Assembly (NCBI GenBank): GCA_031398055.1
Contig: JANNMS010000017.1
Location: 1-19,906, forward strand
DNA from: M3007 sp031398055
Lineage (GTDB): Bacteria; Bacteroidota; Bacteroidia; Chitinophagales; Saprospiraceae
Direction: 5' to 3'
DNA: 19,906 nt
The notes under the pieces: generated by a model
Databases searched by the model: none
The model's input: the letters and a program-made list of their open reading frames with translations, nothing else
Told to the model about the DNA's origin: nothing
Program-made: the position numbers and the translations under genes
In this document: positions 7,461-14,872 of the stretch, one piece after another
Numbering within the stretch: position 1 is the stretch's first letter
Layout: each line of letters starts with the position of its first letter

Positions 7461-8531
7461 TCACTTTTCAATTTTGAACGCCACCGTTTTCACCCGTTTT
7501 GTCAAAAAACCATCGCCGATTTTCTCTTCCAAAACCATCGCCGCTGCGTCCGGCATTTCAAAAATTTCGGCCATATTTCGGATGCGGCCAACGGGAACGC
7601 CAGCGGTTTTTAATTTTTTCAACAAAACATCTCGTTCAAATTTTGAAATGGCGGCGGCCAAAAATTTGTTCAGTTTTTTTCGATGTTCGACGCGTGCGGT
7701 ATTTGTCTGAAAAAGTGGCGATTCGAGCAATTTCTCCAAACCTAGCACGGCGCAAAGTTTCTCAAATTGTCGCTCCGTTCCCACCGCGAGCACGATTTTT
7801 TTGCCATCGAAAGTGGAAAAAATATCGCCGTAGGGCGCGATATTTGGGTGCGCCGAACCCATTGGTTGTGGGATTTTGCCAGCCATCAAATAATTTGTCG
7901 CCTGATTGGCCAGCGAAGCAATCGCAGATTCGAGCAACGAAACCCGCACCGTGCAGCCCTCGCCCGTCCGTTCGCGTTGCAAAAGTGCCAGCAAAATGCC
8001 CGCTTTCAATTGGTGCGCGGCCAAAATATCAATCAAAGCCACCGGCATTTTCACCGGTGCGCGACCCGGTTCGCCGGTCATAAAAAGGAAACCCGCCTCG
8101 GCCTGCAAAACCACATCGAAGGCCGGACTTTCGTCTTCCGGATCGGGAAAAGCATCGAGTTGGGCAAAAATCAGGCGCGGGTTCAGCCTGCGCAAAGTTG
8201 AGTCGTCCACGCCCATCCGACGTGCCGAGGAAGGTTTGAAATTTGAAATGACGATGTCCGCAACTTGCACAATTTCAAGTGCTTGCGCCAAATCTTTTGC
8301 ATTCGATAAATCCAAAAACAAGTGTTTTTTATGAAAATTTACACTCGAAAAATAAGCAGAAACGGGCGCGCCGGGGTTTTCTTCGGGCAATCGCCAGCCT
8401 CGGGTAATGTCGCCGCCGGTCGTTTTGTTTTCGATTTTGATGACTTCCGCTCCGAGTTCTGCGAAAAACATTCCGACGGCGGGGCCGGCCAAAACGCTTG
8501 CGAATTCAACTACTTTTAGATTTTGAAACAT
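7461..8531 (-). CDS. CaiB/BaiF family (class III) CoA-transferase
   Basis: This enzyme is expected to move CoA between acyl groups in the cytoplasm via an aspartyl-CoA thioester intermediate; donor and acceptor are unknown. The N-terminus is diagnostic (NLKVVEFASVLAGPAVGMFFAELGAEVIKIE in segments, residues 4-34). Asp168 in VALIDILAAHQLKAG aligns with the catalytic Asp of formyl-CoA transferase. HPNIAPYGDIF and the C-terminal GVPVGRIRNMAEI are further family signatures. The length (356 residues) is slightly short, since many members have 380-420. The start at 8531 matches the family N-terminus. It is divergent from the nnr gene with only 8 bases between start codons. No acyl-CoA dehydrogenase or CoA-ligase partner is nearby, so the pathway cannot be inferred. 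Confidence 0.92.
   Translation of the reverse strand: MFQNLKVVEFASVLAGPAVGMFFAELGAEVIKIENKTTGGDITRGWRLPEENPGAPVSAYFSSVNFHKKHLFLDLSNAKDLAQALEIVQVADIVISNFKPSSARRMGVDDSTLRRLNPRLIFAQLDAFPDPEDESPAFDVVLQAEAGFLFMTGEPGRAPVKMPVALIDILAAHQLKAGILLALLQRERTGEGCTVRVSLLESAIASLANQATNYLMAGKIPQPMGSAHPNIAPYGDIFSTFDGKKIVLAVGTERQFEKLCAVLGLEKLLESPLFQTNTARVEHRKKLNKFLAAAISKFERDVLLKKLKTAGVPVGRIRNMAEIFEMPDAAAMVLEEKIGDGFLTKRVKTVAFKIEK
8498..8525 (+). promoter_or_regulatory. Possible Bacteroidota-type promoter for nnr
   Basis: TTG at 8498-8500 and TAGATTTTG at 8517-8525 are 16 bases apart, a near match to the TTG / TAnnTTTG pattern of the phylum with one extra base in the -7 element. It would start transcription about 8 bases before ATG 8540, inside the first codons of the divergent CoA-transferase gene. 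Confidence 0.3.
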
Positions 8532-8539
8532 CTTTAAAA

Positions 8540-10051
8540 ATGAAAATATTTACTGCTCCACAAATCCGCGACTGGGACAAATTCACCATCGAAAACGAAC
8601 CGATTTCGTCCTTCGATTTGATGAACCGCGCCGCCGAAACATTCACGAATTGGTTTTTGAAAAATTTCCAAAACACCGAAATTCCGGTCGTCGTGATTTG
8701 CGGCACGGGCAACAACGGCGGCGATGGTTTGGCAGTCGCACGGATGTTGCACCACCAATTTTTCGCGGTGAAGGTATTGGTTTGTGATTTCGCGGGGAAA
8801 AATTCCTCGGATTTCGACCAACAACTCACCGACCTGCCGCTGCTCGATGCCGTTGAAATTTCCTTTTTGAAAAATGCCGAAACCCTGCCGGACATCCAAA
8901 AAAACGCCATCGTCATCGAAGCCATTTTCGGCACTGGGCTCGACCGCGAACCGCTGGGCGATTTTGCAAAAATCATTTCTTGGATAAATAATTTGCCCAA
9001 CAAAACTGTCTCGATTGACTTGCCAGCAGGGCTTTTTTCAGATAAAAACACGCCCGGTTTGTCAGTTTTGGCCGACCAGACTTTTAGTTTTCAAACCCCG
9101 AAACTGGCTTTTTTCATGCCGGAAAATGCTGAGCGGGTCGGCGATTGGTCATTTGGTGAAATTGGTTTGCACCCCGATTTTTTAGAAAAAACGGAATCGC
9201 CTTTTCATTTTTTGACCATCGATGAGGTTCGAAAAATCATTCGTCCGCGCCAGAAATTTGACCACAAGGGCACGTTTGGCCATGCACTTTTGATTGCCGG
9301 AAGTTTTGGAAAAATGGGCGCGGCAGTGCTCGCTGCGAAGGCTTGTTTGCGTTCCGGAGCGGGTTTGTTGACAGTAAATGTGCCGGATTGTGGCCTCGAA
9401 ATTTTACAAATTTCCGTGCCGGAAGCCATTTGCCTGACCGATGAAAATGAAAAATTTTGGACGCAAACTCTTGATTATCAGAAATTTAGTGCCATCGGAA
9501 TTGGCCCTGGCCTCGGCACGGCTTTAAAAACTCGGCAGGCACTCGAACGACTTTTAAAAAGTACCAAACTGCCAATTGTTTTGGATGCCGATACTTTGAA
9601 TTTGATTTCTGAAAAACCAGAACTGCTCAAAATTTTACCCAAAAATTCAATTTTGACGCCGCATCCAAAAGAATTTGAACGGCTTTTTGGAAAGACAGAA
9701 AATGATTTTGAACGCCTCGAATTGTTGCGCGAAAAAAGTCGTGAACTTGGGATTTTCATCATTTTGAAAGGCGCAAATACTGCAATCGCTTGCCCGGACA
9801 GCGAAGTTTGGTTCAATTCAACGGGCAATCCCGGCATGGCGACGGGCGGCAGCGGGGATGTTTTGACGGGAATTTTGACGGGGCTGCTGGCGCAGGGTTA
9901 TTTTTCAAAAGATGCGGCGAGGTTGGGGGTATTTTGGCATGGATTGGCGGGGGATTTGGCAGCGGAAAAATGCGGCGAGGCGAGTTTGATTGCGGGAGAT
10001 TTGATTGATTTTCTGGGGCAAGGCTATTTGAAAATGTGCCTACCTGAATGA
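8540..10051 (+). CDS. nnr: Bifunctional NAD(P)H-hydrate epimerase / ADP-dependent NAD(P)H-hydrate dehydratase
   Basis: This enzyme repairs damaged hydrated NADH and NADPH: the N-terminal domain epimerises R- and S-NAD(P)HX and the C-terminal domain dehydrates the S form using ADP. Of 503 residues, 1-215 form the YjeF_N/epimerase domain (GTGNNGGDG at 55-63, AIFGTGL at 128-134, SIDLPAGL at 158-165). The ribokinase-like dehydratase covers about 225-500, with HKGTFGHALLIAG (242-254), TPHPKEFERL and the hallmark GNPGMATGGSGDVLTG (429-444), whose Asp440 is the likely catalytic residue. The ATG at 8540 gives the standard MKIF...QIRDWD N-terminus. An in-frame extension to 8498 would run into the opposite gene and is less likely. 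The two-domain fusion and length are normal for bacteria. Confidence 0.96.
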   Translation: MKIFTAPQIRDWDKFTIENEPISSFDLMNRAAETFTNWFLKNFQNTEIPVVVICGTGNNGGDGLAVARMLHHQFFAVKVLVCDFAGKNSSDFDQQLTDLPLLDAVEISFLKNAETLPDIQKNAIVIEAIFGTGLDREPLGDFAKIISWINNLPNKTVSIDLPAGLFSDKNTPGLSVLADQTFSFQTPKLAFFMPENAERVGDWSFGEIGLHPDFLEKTESPFHFLTIDEVRKIIRPRQKFDHKGTFGHALLIAGSFGKMGAAVLAAKACLRSGAGLLTVNVPDCGLEILQISVPEAICLTDENEKFWTQTLDYQKFSAIGIGPGLGTALKTRQALERLLKSTKLPIVLDADTLNLISEKPELLKILPKNSILTPHPKEFERLFGKTENDFERLELLREKSRELGIFIILKGANTAIACPDSEVWFNSTGNPGMATGGSGDVLTGILTGLLAQGYFSKDAARLGVFWHGLAGDLAAEKCGEASLIAGDLIDFLGQGYLKMCLPE

Positions 10052-10081
10052 TTTTATCGAAATGAATACAATCGTAAAAAT

Positions 10082-10113
10082 TTGAAAAATTCGGAATAAA
10101 TAATTTTACTTTG
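10082..10113 (+). promoter_or_regulatory. Putative promoter upstream of the nuclease-like gene
   Basis: TTG at 10082-10084 is followed, 22 bases later, by TACTTTG (10107-10113), one base short of the TAnnTTTG -7 element used by Bacteroidota primary sigma factors. It lies 31 bases before ATG 10145 in an A/T-rich stretch. Sequence match only. Confidence 0.35.
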
Positions 10114-10144
10114 CTGGTTCAAGTTTCAAATAAATTAAATTTAA

Positions 10145-10699
10145 ATGATACTCCAAAATTTCGATTTTGACGCCTCCCTCGTGCAGGCAAAAATAAAAGC
10201 CGAGAAAATGGTGGACAATGGTTTGCATTCGCGATTTGGTTTGTCCAGAAATCAAAGGGTAGAAAAAGCCTTACTTGGCTGTCTTGGCGAGATGGCTTTT
10301 GAACATCTTTTGAACCAAAAAAAGGTTCAATATCAATTGGACAACACAGATTTTTCAACCAAGCATTCTGATGAATTTGATTTTAAAATCAATGGGAAAA
10401 AGATTGACGTAAAAGTTGCTAAAAAAACAACGGCAAATCCACCCAAGGATAATTGGACTTACGGTTATCCCGAAGAGCAAAACCCGATTTCAAAAGATTT
10501 TGCAGTGATTGGTTGGATTGATTTTATCAATAAACAAGTCGCATTTTATGGTTGGATAACTGGTTCAGAAATTGCAAAATATGGGGTTGTCACCCAAAAT
10601 AGTTTTGCTGGTTATCGTTACCTGACACCGAACCATGAATTCAAATGGGGCGCATTGAATAAAAATATTGACCAAATGTTGGAATTGACCAATCGATGA
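10145..10699 (+). CDS. Putative PD-(D/E)XK nuclease-fold protein
   Basis: I cannot assign a named family. The 184 residues show the order expected of a PD-(D/E)XK nuclease: a helix with LGCLGEMAFEHLL (Glu49), an acidic residue before a hairpin (DEFDFKINGKK, Asp79) and then IDVKVAKK with Asp88-x-Lys90 as the candidate D-x-K. A later strand-rich part (FAVIGWIDFINKQVAFYGWI) ends near KWGALNKNIDQML. Such folds occur in restriction enzymes, Holliday-junction resolvases and phage or mobile-element nucleases. Base use is unlike the neighbours: several 60-base lines are about 30-33% G+C, against about 57% in a sampled line of the 2446-5544 gene, suggesting acquisition from elsewhere. No methyltransferase or other restriction partner is adjacent. 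It may instead be a nuclease-fold protein without activity. Confidence 0.7.
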   Translation: MILQNFDFDASLVQAKIKAEKMVDNGLHSRFGLSRNQRVEKALLGCLGEMAFEHLLNQKKVQYQLDNTDFSTKHSDEFDFKINGKKIDVKVAKKTTANPPKDNWTYGYPEEQNPISKDFAVIGWIDFINKQVAFYGWITGSEIAKYGVVTQNSFAGYRYLTPNHEFKWGALNKNIDQMLELTNR

Positions 10700-10731
10700 A
10701 CTGCCAATTTGCATCTTGAAAAGCCAAGTAA

Positions 10732-10761
10732 TTGAAAACATGTGGCCAAAAAATACCTTTG
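10732..10761 (+). promoter_or_regulatory. Consensus Bacteroidota promoter for queE
   Basis: TTG at 10732-10734, a 19-base spacer, then TACCTTTG at 10754-10761 match the TTG-N19-TAnnTTTG consensus exactly. Transcription would begin within a few bases of ATG 10768, giving a leaderless or nearly leaderless message. It also shows why the in-frame TTG at 10732 is unlikely to be the start codon: it is the -33 element. Confidence 0.6.
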
Positions 10762-10767
10762 CCCCCG

Positions 10768-11526
10768 ATGCTACTCAAACTCGCAAAACTTTCTGGCCAC
10801 CCCGAAATCTTTCATTCCATCCAAGGCGAGGGGAAAAGTCTTGGCGTGCCTTCCATTTTTGTCCGCACTTCGCTTTGCAATTTGCACTGCGTTTGGTGCG
10901 ACACGGATTACACCTGGAATTGGCTGGGCACGCGGTTTCCCCACGAAAACGACAGTCGTCCGGGGTACAAAAAATTTGACAAAAAAGATTGGTTGGTGGA
11001 ATTGCCGACCGAAAAAGTGGCCGACGCGGTCGAAAAATTCCCCTGCAAAAACATCATTTTGACCGGCGGCGAACCCATGTTGCAGCAGCCTGCGCTCGTG
11101 GATTTGATGCAAATTTTGAAAAAACGCGCACCCGATTATCGTTTTGAAATCGAGACAAATGGCACGCTCGTCCCGACCGCAGATTTTGAAAAACGGATTG
11201 ACCAATTCAATGTTTCCCCAAAACTTTCGAACGCCGGAATGACCAAAAAACAAACCGAACGCCCCGCCGCGCTGCGTTTTTTTTCAAAAAATCCGAAGGC
11301 AAATTTCAAATTTGTCGTGGCTCAAAAGGTTGATTTGCAGGAAGTTATGTCGTTGGTCGAGCGGTACGGAATCCTGCCAGAGCAAGTTTTTTTGATGCCC
11401 GAAGGCAGGACGAAATCGGCGTTGGCTGCGCGGCGGAAATGGTTGGCAGAGGTTTGCAAAAAGTACAATTTTCGGTACACCGACCGGCTGCACATCCAAA
11501 TTTGGGGGAGCAAAAAAGGCGTTTGA
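10768..11526 (+). CDS. queE: 7-carboxy-7-deazaguanine synthase (radical SAM)
   Basis: QueE converts 6-carboxy-tetrahydropterin to 7-carboxy-7-deazaguanine in the cytoplasm, a step towards preQ0 and queuosine in tRNA. Of 252 residues, EIFHSIQGEG (13-22) is the substrate loop typical of the family and C37xxxC41xxC44 (SLCNLHCVWCDTDYTWNW) binds the radical SAM 4Fe-4S cluster. GGEP (100-103) and ETNGT (129-133) contact SAM, SPK follows at 150-152, and the end (LHIQIWGSKKGV) is the usual QueE C-terminus. ATG 10768 fits the family N-terminus and the promoter just upstream. queC, queD and queF are not in the window. The gene follows the nuclease-like gene by 68 bases but has its own promoter, so a functional link is not implied. 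Confidence 0.95.
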   Translation: MLLKLAKLSGHPEIFHSIQGEGKSLGVPSIFVRTSLCNLHCVWCDTDYTWNWLGTRFPHENDSRPGYKKFDKKDWLVELPTEKVADAVEKFPCKNIILTGGEPMLQQPALVDLMQILKKRAPDYRFEIETNGTLVPTADFEKRIDQFNVSPKLSNAGMTKKQTERPAALRFFSKNPKANFKFVVAQKVDLQEVMSLVERYGILPEQVFLMPEGRTKSALAARRKWLAEVCKKYNFRYTDRLHIQIWGSKKGV

Positions 11527-11553
11527 AACGACTTTCCTGCCCCCCTTTCAAAA

Positions 11554-12981
11554 TTATTGCTTCACTACTTTTTTCGTCAACCACCCGTCCCGGCAACTGA
11601 CCGTCAAAAAATAAACCCCGGCGGGCAAATTTTTCAAGTCAAATCGTGCTTGCCCTGCGTCAGTTTCGGTCAAATTTTTCCGTTCGACCAATTTCCCGGA
11701 AGCCTCATTTAGCAAAATAACAAATTCGAGTGGGCGCGCAGTTTCGATTTTTACATTCAAAAAATCAGTCGTCGGATTCGGGTCGGTGTTGACATCTGCC
11801 GTCAATTCTTTTCCCGAAAAAAGTCCAACCAACGAACTCCCGACGTATTTGTACATCCGAGTCGGGTGTTTTGCGGGCTGCCACTCGCCAGCATATCCGA
11901 CGGTCGGGCTGGCAAATTGCATCGCGCCCACATTTTCATCGCCAGTGCTGATGTCGAGCCACGTTTCGCCCCAATCCTTGCTGATTTTGGTAAAAAAAGG
12001 CGGATTCAGATTGTTGGTGCGCTGCGAAGCCACGATAATTTGAGATTCTGGAACGATGGTCATCGAAGTCAAAAGGTCATTTCCTGGCGAGCCGTTGACG
12101 ATTGACCAAGTTTTGCCGCCGTCGGTCGTGCGCCGCAACTGCAATTTATTGCCGGTGATTCGTTCGGAGTAAATTCCATTCAAGGCGTCGGCAAATGCAA
12201 AAAAACCAACTTTTGGCGTATCGAACGCTTCCCAATTTTGGCCACCATCATTCGAACGAAACAAACGAAGGGTTTGAAAATTTTGAATGTTAAAAGTCGC
12301 AAACCAAATCGTATTCCCCTTGACTTGATAAACCCCCGTGGAGCCATATTCATTGGTCAAACGTGCAGGAATGTTGGCCGATGGCACGCGCGACCAAGTT
12401 TTGCCGCCGTCGGTGGTCAGGTAAATTTCAAAAAACGGCGTGGTTTGACCGGGCGCAACAATTGGATCTCCGGCGGCAATGCCCCGCTGCGCATCCCAAA
12501 AATGGACGAAATTGACATACGAATTGTCATCCGCGAATTGGTCTTTCATAAACCTCGTCCAAGTTTTGCCGCCGTCGATGGTCTTTTGGACAAAATTTTG
12601 GATTTTGTTGTCCCAACCCGTGTGGCTTTCCCAAGCAACATCGCCGTTTATCGGGCTGATATTGTTGATGTACGGCGTCACGCCGAGCGGGATGGTTCCG
12701 CCAGTCCAAGTCTGGCCGCCGTCGGTTGTTTTTGAAAAATTAGGTTCGACGCCCTGCACCCAAGAATAAGTGGAAGCCGTGACCTTAAATTTCATGCCGC
12801 ACGACCAAGCAATTTGGTGGTTGCCGGGCGCAACTCGAACATCAAAAACACCAACCGTATCCGGAAATGACGGGGTGAAAGCTTGCCATTGGGCAGATAA
12901 ATTGATGCTGCCGAGGCAGATCAAAATGACAAAAGTTGTGCTGGACAACTTTTTGGTGGTGGTGTGGAAGAAATTTTTCAT
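11554..12981 (-). CDS. Secreted Asp-box (BNR) beta-propeller protein with T9SS type-A sorting domain
   Basis: The protein has 475 residues with a signal peptide (to about LSAQ, residue 31). Six Asp-box turns of the BNR/sortilin type occur at about 85-92, 134-141, 189-196, 243-250, 285-292 and 334-341 (TTDGGQTW, TIDGGKTW, TTDGGKTW, SNDGGQNW, TTDGGKTW, SKDWGETW), predicting a beta-propeller. The C-terminal part from about 398 is a type-A sorting domain (DPNPTTDFLNV, then LPAGVYFLTV, ending TKKVVKQ), which directs export through the type IX system and usually release or attachment at the cell surface. No sialidase FRIP or RIP motif was seen, so enzymatic activity is not indicated; binding or adhesion is a guess. 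It is paralogous to the neighbour at 13115-14428. Confidence 0.92.
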   Translation of the reverse strand: MKNFFHTTTKKLSSTTFVILICLGSINLSAQWQAFTPSFPDTVGVFDVRVAPGNHQIAWSCGMKFKVTASTYSWVQGVEPNFSKTTDGGQTWTGGTIPLGVTPYINNISPINGDVAWESHTGWDNKIQNFVQKTIDGGKTWTRFMKDQFADDNSYVNFVHFWDAQRGIAAGDPIVAPGQTTPFFEIYLTTDGGKTWSRVPSANIPARLTNEYGSTGVYQVKGNTIWFATFNIQNFQTLRLFRSNDGGQNWEAFDTPKVGFFAFADALNGIYSERITGNKLQLRRTTDGGKTWSIVNGSPGNDLLTSMTIVPESQIIVASQRTNNLNPPFFTKISKDWGETWLDISTGDENVGAMQFASPTVGYAGEWQPAKHPTRMYKYVGSSLVGLFSGKELTADVNTDPNPTTDFLNVKIETARPLEFVILLNEASGKLVERKNLTETDAGQARFDLKNLPAGVYFLTVSCRDGWLTKKVVKQ

Positions 12982-13019
12982 AAAAAGTTATTTTGGAAGT
13001 GATGAGATAGTTCAGGGTA

Positions 13020-13116
13020 AAAATGTCTGAATCAGAATTTGCAGAATTTTTGAATTTTCAAAATTGGCAGCATTCTGAAAATTCAAAAATTCTGCAAATT
13101 CTGATTCAGACATTTT
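13020..13116. repeat. Perfect 40-bp inverted repeat between T9SS paralogues
   Basis: Bases 13020-13059 and 13077-13116 are exact reverse complements over all 40 positions, with a 17-base loop (13060-13076). The outer end overlaps two bases of the stop codon of the 13115-14428 gene. The arms contain TGTCTGAATCAGAATTTGC, a motif I associate from memory with dispersed intergenic palindromes in this phylum. As RNA it would form a very stable hairpin able to end or stabilise the upstream transcript. Confidence 0.95.
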
Positions 13117-14428
13117 ACGTTTTTACAAATTTCGCAACTCCGGTTTTTCCAGACATTTTAATTTTCAAAAAATAAACACCCGCCTGCAAACCGCTCACGT
13201 TCAATTGATTGTCAAAAATTTTCCCCGAAAAAACAAGCCGCCCCACGACATCTGTCAGGACAGCAGGAACTGATTTTTCTTTCAAATTTTCAATTTTTAA
13301 AAAATCGGAAACTGGGTTTGGCGAAACGGAAATCGTTTCAAAATCGGCAGTTTTTGCGGCCAGCGGCGCACCCACGTATTTGTAAAGTGCCGGTTGCTCG
13401 TCGTACCCAATTTTGCCAGCACCCGCCCATCCTACTTTTGGCGATGAAAATTCGACACAATTCAATGCCTCACCAATCAATTCAACTTTCCAAGTTGCGC
13501 CAAAATCTTTGGTGTGCGCGATTTGGCCGTTCAAAATATGGTCGGCCGTCACCATCACATAATTTCCGGGCGCACCGGGCACGGCCGCGAGGTTCCAGAC
13601 CAAATTCCCAGTGCCCGGCGGCACGGTCGAAAGTTGCGACCACGTGTTTCCGCCGTCGGTGCTTCGGGCAAGTTTGCCGCCAGTGAATGAATTGTAGTAA
13701 TACAAAATCCCTTTTTGGGCATTTTCAAATGCGATGGAAGTGATGTTGCTGCCAGTGCCGAGGCTGGTGTTGATAAATTTGTAATCGGCTCCAAACTTGG
13801 TAAAACGCACCAATTTTCCGCCATCCGTTCCATTCCAAACGGTGTCGCCGACGGCGCAGGCCATGTTTGTCCCTGAATATAAAATTTGATATTCGTTCGA
13901 GCCATAGCCAGAAATGGTTTTTGGGATCCAATTTTCGCAATTGTCCGAAGACAAACCGATGGTTTGGCGGTTGTGCGATAACCAATGTTTTCCATCTGAA
14001 AATTTGGTGAGTGCCACGCCGCCACCAAAATCGGTGATTTTTTGCCAAGTTTCGCCGCCGTCAGTTGTTTTTAGAACAGACCGACCTGCGCCATTTCCGT
14101 AATCTTGGATGGTCAAAACGGCAGTCAAATCATTTTCCGCCACGATTCTAAAACTGATTGTCCCGATTGCTTCCTCGATTTCGCCGGAAAACCAAGTGTT
14201 GCCGCCATCGGCCGAGCGCAGGTAATGACTTTTGTGGGTCAGCGGAATCCCATTTATAAATTCGCCGGAGGCCACCGCCCAAACCACGTTATCGCCCGCC
14301 GTCGAAATGCTATAAATGTGGTAATCTTTGGGCAATTGATTGGACGCCACAGGAATCCAATTTTGGGAAAAAATCTGCGTGACGCAGGAAATAAATAGAA
14401 GCACTGGGAAAAGTAATGTTTTTTTCAT
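13115..14428 (-). CDS. Secreted Asp-box (BNR) repeat protein with T9SS type-A sorting domain
   Basis: The protein has 437 residues with a signal peptide (MKKTLLFPVLLFISCVTQIF, cut near FSQ 22). Asp-box turns occur at 72-79 (SADGGNTW), 121-128 (TTDGGETW) and 256-263 (STDGGNTW), with degenerate copies at 160-167 (SSDNCENW) and about 306-313 (TKDFGATW). A propeller-type fold is expected. From about 367 it carries a type-A sorting tail (VSPNPVSDFLKI, then LQAGVYFLKI, ending AKFVKT), so it should leave the cell by the type IX system. It resembles the adjacent gene at 11554-12981: both have SSP/ASP-x-VG-AG followed by YKYVG just before the tail, indicating a tandem duplication. The two genes share a strand but are separated by a perfect 40-bp inverted repeat that may end this transcript. 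Function beyond export is unknown. Confidence 0.92.
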   Translation of the reverse strand: MKKTLLFPVLLFISCVTQIFSQNWIPVASNQLPKDYHIYSISTAGDNVVWAVASGEFINGIPLTHKSHYLRSADGGNTWFSGEIEEAIGTISFRIVAENDLTAVLTIQDYGNGAGRSVLKTTDGGETWQKITDFGGGVALTKFSDGKHWLSHNRQTIGLSSDNCENWIPKTISGYGSNEYQILYSGTNMACAVGDTVWNGTDGGKLVRFTKFGADYKFINTSLGTGSNITSIAFENAQKGILYYYNSFTGGKLARSTDGGNTWSQLSTVPPGTGNLVWNLAAVPGAPGNYVMVTADHILNGQIAHTKDFGATWKVELIGEALNCVEFSSPKVGWAGAGKIGYDEQPALYKYVGAPLAAKTADFETISVSPNPVSDFLKIENLKEKSVPAVLTDVVGRLVFSGKIFDNQLNVSGLQAGVYFLKIKMSGKTGVAKFVKT

Positions 14429-14872
14429 TTGGCAATTTTTTTTTAATTTAAATGTTAATTTTGGAAAATAGGTTGGAGGTAATCGAAAAAATAAGTTTTT
14501 TTGAAATTTTTCGACGGATGCAAAACTTAGTTCAATGATTTTTAAAAAAGTACCCTGTTCATTTTTGTCATTCCGCAGGTATCCGTCCCAAACCAGTTTG
14601 GCTGTGTTTTTTGCAACCTGCCTTCCGCAATTCCCTTAATTTTTAACGAAAACGGGGTATTTCTGAAATCATCGCTACTTTTACGGCATCCTACCTGAGC
14701 CGATGTTTTAATCTTTTTGGTCGCCCACACTATTTCAAACACCTTGTTTTTCTAAAAAACAGGATTGCGCACCGGCGGCCCGCTTCATTTATCCAACTTG
14801 CTTTTTTCCTAAAATTATTGATTTTGAAATCCACAGCCGCCCCCGCCCGGCGGAGCAAACACAATCAATTCC
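14429..14872. other. 444-base intergenic region with nested palindromes
   Basis: I see no convincing gene here. It separates divergent genes and should carry both promoters. GCAGGT at 14575-14580 pairs with ACCTGC at 14616-14621 and encloses CCAAAC-CA-GTTTGG (14588-14601), a possible structured element. A - strand open frame at 14542-14742 (66 codons) has no recognisable features. An imperfect T/A hairpin lies around 14741-14763. Confidence 0.5.
14798..14826 (+). promoter_or_regulatory. Possible promoter for the SGNH/HYR-like protein gene
   Basis: TTG at 14798-14800, an 18-base spacer and TGATTTTG at 14819-14826 differ from the TTG / TAnnTTTG consensus at one position. The leader to ATG 14873 would be about 40 bases. 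Confidence 0.3.

Noticed and set aside
10145..11526. Nuclease-like gene plus queE as a deazaguanine DNA-modification (Dpd-type) island
   Set aside because: No DpdA/TGT-like transglycosylase or other dpd gene is present, queE has its own consensus promoter, and base composition of the two genes differs; chance adjacency is simpler.
11554..12981. Annotation as a sialidase because of the BNR/Asp-box repeats
   Set aside because: No FRIP/RIP motif or catalytic Arg triad context was seen; Asp boxes occur in many non-enzymatic propellers.
14542..14742. Small - strand open frame (66 codons) in the largest intergenic gap
   Set aside because: No signal peptide, no known motif, and it overlaps the palindromes; not enough evidence to call it a gene.
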